Positions 58,486 through 64,000 of a stretch of 64,000 nucleotides of DNA are shown here, in pieces; positions within the stretch are counted from its first letter, which is position 1, and the number at the start of each line of letters is the position of its first letter. This DNA is from Candidatus Iainarchaeum sp. (GTDB lineage: Archaea > Iainarchaeota > Iainarchaeia > Iainarchaeales > GCA-2688035). Under the pieces are notes generated by a model. It was given only the letters and a program-made list of their open reading frames with translations, was not told the DNA's origin and did no database searches. Where the stretch lies: the NCBI GenBank assembly GCA_002688035.1, contig NZBU01000001.1, forward strand, positions 1 through 64,000, given 5' to 3'. A program made the position numbers and the translations under genes.

Positions 58486-59364
58486 TTAGCGCTGTCTTTC
58501 TTTCAAATAGGTTGCGAGTTCTTCCAAGAGCTCTGCTTTTTCACCCAATGGCTCCAAGGCACTCAGAGCCTTGGCAGTAAATTCTTCTTCAAGCTGTGCT
58601 GTTTTTTCCTCACCATAAACTTTCACAGCATTTATCTCGTTCTTTTGCTCCTTGTCAAGCAAATCATCCTTGAGCTGGAAAGCAATTCCCAGATTTTCTG
58701 CGTACGCGCGCAGTGCCTCGCGCGCCTCAGCAGATGCTTCGCAAATTACTGCTGCGGAATCAACTACGGCAACAAACATGCTTGCGGTTTTTTTCTTGTG
58801 AATGAACTCGAGTTGCTTTGCATCCAATTCTGTTCTCTGTAATTCTATGTCAGTAAATTGCCCAACGACAACTCCCCCAGAACCGATTGCACCGGAAATA
58901 ATTTTTACAACCTCTAAAACTTTTTCGGATTCAACATTCTGTTCCTGTAAGCCCTCAACAATAACCGCGTAAAGCCTATCAAGAAGAGAACAGGCAGCGA
59001 GAATCGCAGTTGATTCTCCAAATGCTTTGTGGCATGCTGCTTTTCCCCTGCGCTCATCAGAATTGTCCACGCAGGGAAGATCATCAAGAATAATTGAGCC
59101 TGTGTGGGCCAACTCAATAGCAACTGCGGCAGGTAAAACCTTCTCTGCTTTGTAACCCAAACTTTCTGCAACAGCAATGGCTAAAACTGGTCTAATTCGC
59201 TTTGCGCCATCAAAAAGGGAGTAGTGAATTGCGTGGTGGAGCTTCTCAGGATAAACAGAAACGGCGGGAACAGCATCTTCCAAAGCGGCTTCTATAAGCT
59301 CTTGATTATCTTGCACAAATTGTTTAATGTCCATAACTAAAAAGACCTGCAAAAAGTATTTCAA
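58486..59364 (-). CDS. Polyprenyl (farnesyl/geranylgeranyl) diphosphate synthase
   Basis: GAKRIRPVLAIAVAE, ELAHTGSIILDDLPCVDNSDERRGKAACH, FQLKDDLLDKEQ. Confidence 0.95.
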   Translation of the reverse strand: MKYFLQVFLVMDIKQFVQDNQELIEAALEDAVPAVSVYPEKLHHAIHYSLFDGAKRIRPVLAIAVAESLGYKAEKVLPAAVAIELAHTGSIILDDLPCVDNSDERRGKAACHKAFGESTAILAACSLLDRLYAVIVEGLQEQNVESEKVLEVVKIISGAIGSGGVVVGQFTDIELQRTELDAKQLEFIHKKKTASMFVAVVDSAAVICEASAEAREALRAYAENLGIAFQLKDDLLDKEQKNEINAVKVYGEEKTAQLEEEFTAKALSALEPLGEKAELLEELATYLKERQR

Positions 59365-60245
59365 ACTAAGTATGCAATAGCAAAACCAATTTGCGCAACC
59401 ATGAGAAGTAGATACATGTGAATCCAGCTAGGGTGGTTGCCCTCCAAAGCCATTGCCTCAGGATTCCGCAGCACCAGGTACACAATGTAAGCGCCCCATA
59501 GCGCAAGCAAAATCAGCCAAATTGCGCTTCCAACAACCCAACCCATTGCAACCCCTATCGGGATTAACAGAAAGGGAACAACAAAAGCCGGCGACATAAG
59601 GTATACGGCTTTTTTCACTCCAAACATTATCGGCAAAGTTCTAATGCCATAGCGGGCATCGCCTTTAATATCAGCAAAGTCCTTGGTTGTTGCCGCACCC
59701 AGAACATAGAGGAAAAGAACAGTTCCAATAAACCAGGGCTCTGGGCTAATTGGGACAATTGGTTTTACCACCGCCCAGCCCGCGAGGATAATGAAGAGAC
59801 CGCGAGGAATTGCAATTGTTATATTCGCAATTAGACCAAAGCGCTTTAGCCGCAAGGGAGGCACACTATAAGAAAGAATGAAAAGAAGGGTAATCCAGCC
59901 AAGAATAAAGAACTGTAAGTTCACAAACCAAGCTAGCACTACTCCAAAAATAAAAAGGGCAATTCCAAAATTCCTTGCAGCATTTACACCAATCCTTCCA
60001 CTTGAAATTGGGCGCGCTGGTTTGTTGATTCTATCAATTTCCAAATCGTAAATCTGATTAAAGACATTACTCATCGCATTCCCAACAGCTATTACAATTG
60101 CACCGAGAATAATTGGGATTAACAAGGAAGAAGTGAATTCTATTTTGGGAGCAGATTGCAATGCAACAATTACCATTGCAAGAAAACCTATTGTTGGGCC
60201 AAGCAAAGTAAAAGGCCGTAGCAGTTCAATATAATCCTTCAACAT
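59361..60245 (-). CDS. UbiA prenyltransferase, probable digeranylgeranylglyceryl phosphate synthase
   Basis: NAMSNVFNQIYDLEIDRINKPARPISSG; KDFADIKGDARYGIRTLP. Confidence 0.88.
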   Translation of the reverse strand: MLKDYIELLRPFTLLGPTIGFLAMVIVALQSAPKIEFTSSLLIPIILGAIVIAVGNAMSNVFNQIYDLEIDRINKPARPISSGRIGVNAARNFGIALFIFGVVLAWFVNLQFFILGWITLLFILSYSVPPLRLKRFGLIANITIAIPRGLFIILAGWAVVKPIVPISPEPWFIGTVLFLYVLGAATTKDFADIKGDARYGIRTLPIMFGVKKAVYLMSPAFVVPFLLIPIGVAMGWVVGSAIWLILLALWGAYIVYLVLRNPEAMALEGNHPSWIHMYLLLMVAQIGFAIAYLV

Positions 60246-60247
60246 TT

Positions 60248-61540
60248 TTACACTCCTAAAATTAATGTGGAAACAATTATTGCGATAAGTACAGCGCTAA
60301 GAGTGCAGAGGAAATTAACTGATTCGTTTCCGAGCCAATTGCTGTTCTCCAAAGTTGCGCCAAGCACGGAATCAATTAACATTCCTGCAAAGCCTGCGAT
60401 TGTTGCAATTATCATAAAGTTAAATGAAATAAGGCCAACGAGAAAGGATACTGCTGCAATTGCGGCTGCGCCAAGCAATCCGATGAATGTTCCTTGAATA
60501 GAAATTGCACCATTTAGACCTGGCTCGGCCGGCCTGAAGTTTGTAATCATAAAGGGCTTTTTGCCAAAAATTTGCCCGAGCTCGGAACTTAGGGTATCGG
60601 AGTTGGCTGCGGCAATTGCTGCTGTGAATGCAAGAAGAAAAACTTCATTGAAGGGAGTTGCGACTGCAAGCAGTGCACAGTAAACTGCTACAATGCTGTT
60701 TGAGATAACATTTCTCCCACTTCTGATTTTTCTATCGTGTCCAAGGCCCTGCTTTGCTTTATCCCTGTGCTTGAATTTTGTTGCAGCGCTCCCCAATACA
60801 AAGAAAGCTAGACCCACCAAAAAACCGTTTATACCTAGAAAAGAAAAAATTGAAACACTGAGTATTGCACCCATTGTTGCACCACGAAGATTTATTGCCC
60901 CCTTATCAAGCGCAACAAAAGCAGCGATTGAACTAAGAAGAATTCCGATGAGAACATTATCAAGACTTATTGCAAAAGGAAATTGGGTAAAAGTTAAACT
61001 GTGAAGGAATAAGCCTGCTGCTAGTGGCACACTCAGATTATCTTCAATGCGAAGCGAAGAACTTTCCACAAGAGCAGCTACAAAGGCCGTTCCAAGCGCG
61101 AACAATATGAGACGGTAAACGCTTTCCAATCCTCCAAGATACCAGAGGAAGAATGCTGCTCCCAGTGTTCCAAAGAGGATGAAGGCAAGTGTTCCTCCAA
61201 GGCTTTTGTCAGGATTCCAGGGAATTTTTTTTATTGGAAACTTTTCTCCAAAAATTGTTGCAAAGCCATCTCCCAAAGCCATGATTGCCCAGGCTGCAAT
61301 AGCTATATGCATTGGAAAAATAATCATGAGGACAAGCACACTGATAGGATAAAATATGACTCCGAGTGAATAGCCTTTCTTCTGCTCTTGCTCTCGCAGA
61401 AACCATTCTTTTTTCCGATTGTAAAGAATGTAGATTCCCAGGGCGAAAACTGCTGTGAAAATTATGGCTGTGGCCCTGTCAACGAGTGGAATGAGTAGAG
61501 CCAAGAATATTGGCGCAATATGAAGCAATTGTCTGTTCAT
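60248..61540 (-). CDS. Fusion of phytol/dolichol kinase-like (VTE5/SEC59-type) and DUF92 (VTE6-type) domains
   Basis: ALGDGFATIFGEKFPIKKIPWNPDKSLGGTLAFILFG; then LGSAATKFKHRDKAKQGLGHDRKIRSGRNVISNS, AANSDTLSSELGQIFG. Confidence 0.85.
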   Translation of the reverse strand: MNRQLLHIAPIFLALLIPLVDRATAIIFTAVFALGIYILYNRKKEWFLREQEQKKGYSLGVIFYPISVLVLMIIFPMHIAIAAWAIMALGDGFATIFGEKFPIKKIPWNPDKSLGGTLAFILFGTLGAAFFLWYLGGLESVYRLILFALGTAFVAALVESSSLRIEDNLSVPLAAGLFLHSLTFTQFPFAISLDNVLIGILLSSIAAFVALDKGAINLRGATMGAILSVSIFSFLGINGFLVGLAFFVLGSAATKFKHRDKAKQGLGHDRKIRSGRNVISNSIVAVYCALLAVATPFNEVFLLAFTAAIAAANSDTLSSELGQIFGKKPFMITNFRPAEPGLNGAISIQGTFIGLLGAAAIAAVSFLVGLISFNFMIIATIAGFAGMLIDSVLGATLENSNWLGNESVNFLCTLSAVLIAIIVSTLILGV

Positions 61541-61589
61541 AATACCAATTACTTTAAAGCAATTAATTAAAGAATACTATAGTGAGAAA

Positions 61590-62558
61590 ATGAGTGTTTT
61601 TGTTACAGGGGGAACAGGCTTTCTTGGAAAGCAACTGGTAAAAGAGCTTGCCAAGCAGGATAAAGTACATTTGCTTGCAAGGGAGCAGAGCGATCTAAGT
61701 GGGCTTGAGGAGCTTGCAAATGTTAAAGTGTTTAGGGGAGATTTGAAGGATTTGGATTCTGTTGGGGCTGCGATGGATAGTTGTGAAACGGTTTTTCATC
61801 TTGCAGCGCTTGTTTCTAGCTGGGGGCCAAGCTGGCACCACTATAGTGTTAATGTAAAGGGTTTTGAGAATGTGGCAAAGATTGCGCTCGCACAGAAAGT
61901 GAAGAAGTTTGTTTACTGCAGCAGCTTTCTCGCGTTAGGAAATAGCGATAAGTGTGTGAGCAAGATTGGAGATGAGGAGAAGCTGCACGATAGAAAATTC
62001 CACAATCCTTATGAGCGAACAAAATACCTTGGCTTGTGCAAAGCCAGTGAGTTCGCAGAAAATGGTTTGCCAATAGTTACAGTGCTTCCCGGAATTCTTT
62101 ATGGCGCTGGGGAGTTGCGCGAAAGCAACTACTTTGGAAAATGGATTGAGTCCTACAAAAAAGGAAAGACAATTGTCGTGCCTGGAAAGGGAGACCAGCT
62201 CGGATGTTGTTCTTTGATTGGAGATGTAGTGCAGGGAATTCTTTTGGCCTGGAAGAAGGGGGTAGTGAAAGAGAACTATATTCTCGGGGGAGAAAATGTT
62301 TCGCTTAACCAATTTGTTTCTGCAATGGAGACTGTTGGAGGCAAAAAGGCAAGAGTAAAACATATTTCTTTTGCAGTACTTAAAATTGGAGCTTGGCTGT
62401 CAGAAAAGAAAGGTTTTTTCTCAGGGCAAAAACCAGAGCTTGCGCAACACGAGGTTGAAATTTTCAAACACAATTGGGGCTATAACAGTGCGAAGGCCGA
62501 GAAAGAACTGGGTTATAGAATTACACCGCTTGCAAAGGGACTTAAGAAAACTATTTGA
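61590..62558 (+). CDS. NAD(P)-dependent epimerase/3-beta-HSD-like SDR
   Basis: VFVTGGTGFLGKQLVKELA, VFHLAALVSSWG, PYERTKYLGLCKASEFA. Confidence 0.93.
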   Translation: MSVFVTGGTGFLGKQLVKELAKQDKVHLLAREQSDLSGLEELANVKVFRGDLKDLDSVGAAMDSCETVFHLAALVSSWGPSWHHYSVNVKGFENVAKIALAQKVKKFVYCSSFLALGNSDKCVSKIGDEEKLHDRKFHNPYERTKYLGLCKASEFAENGLPIVTVLPGILYGAGELRESNYFGKWIESYKKGKTIVVPGKGDQLGCCSLIGDVVQGILLAWKKGVVKENYILGGENVSLNQFVSAMETVGGKKARVKHISFAVLKIGAWLSEKKGFFSGQKPELAQHEVEIFKHNWGYNSAKAEKELGYRITPLAKGLKKTI

Positions 62559-63753
62559 AAAGCTTTGCTGCAAAGTAAGCGCGCGCAACAATACGAATTA
62601 GATTCTGCTTCGCTTCTCTCAGTTTAAAACCCAAATTATTTTTGTTTGAGAATGCTTTGCACTCCTCTGGCAGCATTACCATCGCAGTTCTAATGTTTGG
62701 AGCCATATTAAGAAGAACATCGTTTTCGATTGCTGCATCATACAACCTTTCAAAGGCAGGAAGCACTTCCTTAACCTTTGGTGGATCACGGTTAGCAAAG
62801 TTTGTTCCAAGACAAGGCCTGAAAACGCAAAGAGTAGTAACAGCCCCATGCTCAGCAAACCATTCAATTCCCGCAATGGAATCTTTTACTGGCTCTAAGC
62901 CAGCAATAATTTCCCCTGCAACTCTGCCTTTCCCAAATAACTTAGAAGTGTAGGCTATTGCATCCAAGTAGCGTTGCTGTGAAATCTTTGCATCTTTTCC
63001 AGGACAAACTTCTTTGAAATAGTTTGGAGAGAAAATTTCAATGCAAAAACTTAAGTGATCAACACCAAGGCTCTTTAGTTCGTCATAAATTTTGAAATCC
63101 TCTGCTGGCGGACACTGTACTCCCACAAGCAAACCGGTTTCCTTTTTCACAGCCTTGATGAAAGGGAGCAGTGATTTTACTCCTCGACCATACATGAAAC
63201 CGGTGTTGAAGTGCACAAAAGTAATTTTTTCCTCTTTCATTGCAGCCTTAATTGTTTCCACAACATCCTGCACTGTTTTCACTTCTTCCTCGGTCTTTCC
63301 AATGTTTAAGCCGATGGAACAAAAGCGACAGTTCTGCTTTGGTTTCATATCCCAAAAGTTGCAAAGCTCGTTTGCGTAAATTCCAAGGTATGTTCCCTGC
63401 ATTACACCAATGCGCGACATTTTCTTGCCGGAACTTGTTTCAAGATCATAGAACTTTGGGCGAGGGGGGGGAGTAACCTCAAACAAGAATTCATCTTTGC
63501 AGTAAAGTTTGTACTGACCATTCTCCTTGAAGAGTTTATAAGGAGAGTTTTTCACAAAATGCTCTTCTAAGGGAGCGTTGGCCCAAATGCCTTTTGGCAA
63601 AATCATTTCAAGGCCAGAACCAAGGCCGCCCCTTGTTCTAAGAATTGCACGTGCGTCTTTCTCCAGCTCGCAGCTCTTGTCAATAAACAGCCCTTTGCAG
63701 AAAATGTCGAGTTTTACAAATGCAGGGTCATTCTTGTTAGTCATATTATTCAC
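62551..63753 (-). CDS. Radical SAM protein
   Basis: ELCNFWDMKPKQNCRFCSIGLNIGKTEEEV cluster-binding region. Confidence 0.87.
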   Translation of the reverse strand: MNNMTNKNDPAFVKLDIFCKGLFIDKSCELEKDARAILRTRGGLGSGLEMILPKGIWANAPLEEHFVKNSPYKLFKENGQYKLYCKDEFLFEVTPPPRPKFYDLETSSGKKMSRIGVMQGTYLGIYANELCNFWDMKPKQNCRFCSIGLNIGKTEEEVKTVQDVVETIKAAMKEEKITFVHFNTGFMYGRGVKSLLPFIKAVKKETGLLVGVQCPPAEDFKIYDELKSLGVDHLSFCIEIFSPNYFKEVCPGKDAKISQQRYLDAIAYTSKLFGKGRVAGEIIAGLEPVKDSIAGIEWFAEHGAVTTLCVFRPCLGTNFANRDPPKVKEVLPAFERLYDAAIENDVLLNMAPNIRTAMVMLPEECKAFSNKNNLGFKLREAKQNLIRIVARAYFAAKLFK

Positions 63754-63773
63754 TTATTTATATATAGTATATA

Positions 63774-64000
63774 TTAATCAAAAAGGTTCCTGCCATCCAT
63801 AGTTGGAGCCTCTTGTTCGAGCAATGCAAGCACTGTTGGAGCCAAATCCATAATATTTGGGTTTTGAAGCTCTACTTTCTTGTTTATGAGCAAAATACCC
63901 TTGGTTATTTCAGGATCAAAAGTAACGTGGTCTCCTGACCACTTGCGTTCATTCCCCTCAATAATGTTCTCTGAAAGTCCGCCTACTGCGGCCTCCCAGG
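63774..64000 (-). CDS. C-terminal part of alkaline phosphatase/type I phosphodiesterase-superfamily protein (truncated by window end)
   Basis: WEAAVGGLSENIIEGNERKWSGDHVTFDPEITKGILLINKKVELQNPNIMDLAPTVLALLEQEAPTMDGRNLFD*. Confidence 0.8.
   Translation of the reverse strand, partial: WEAAVGGLSENIIEGNERKWSGDHVTFDPEITKGILLINKKVELQNPNIMDLAPTVLALLEQEAPTMDGRNLFD

Noticed and set aside
1-64000. CRISPR arrays, rRNA genes, transposases or prophage genes
   Set aside because: No regularly spaced direct repeats, rRNA-like conserved sequence or transposase/integrase ORFs found; the only homing-type element seen is the PorB intein.

Overview
This 64-kb window is gene-dense archaeal chromosome, about 40% GC by eye. 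Lineage is tentatively DPANN/Diapherotrites-like; I infer this from gene content only. Housekeeping genes include ahcY, adk, trm5-like, GTP-type pckG, Lrp, aspC-like, prs, eno, nucS, nadA/nadX, a DHH phosphoesterase, a PHP-less PolX, porGDAB (porB carries an intein), acyP, dph5, tRNA-Pro(CGG), pyrG, a TraB-family protein, a bacterial-type metK and an isoprenoid-lipid cluster. The accessory material is mostly cell-surface biology. The most interesting candidate system is a protein-sorting system. Three scattered Cys-rich secreted proteins (3.6-4.1, 24.0-24.6 and 50.7-51.2 kb) share a near-identical C-terminal tripartite tail: PEF-x-GI ... STGIIALLAAI..L...LF(R/K)KK. They also share a 14-bp upstream element. 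A cluster at 51.3-58.4 kb encodes two large archaeosortase/exosortase-like proteins, one with an intact Cys/Arg/His set and one lacking both Cys and His, together with two GT2 glycosyltransferases, a sulfatase-superfamily enzyme and a DsbA-like oxidoreductase. Other notable items are an operon of a KaiC/RAD55-like ATPase with two ectodomain/TM/coiled-coil proteins, MopE/CARDB surface proteins, an A7 homopolymer frameshift, an in-frame stop in one sorted protein, a fused VTE5/VTE6-like isoprenoid kinase, and a possible small structured RNA or small ORF downstream of pckG.
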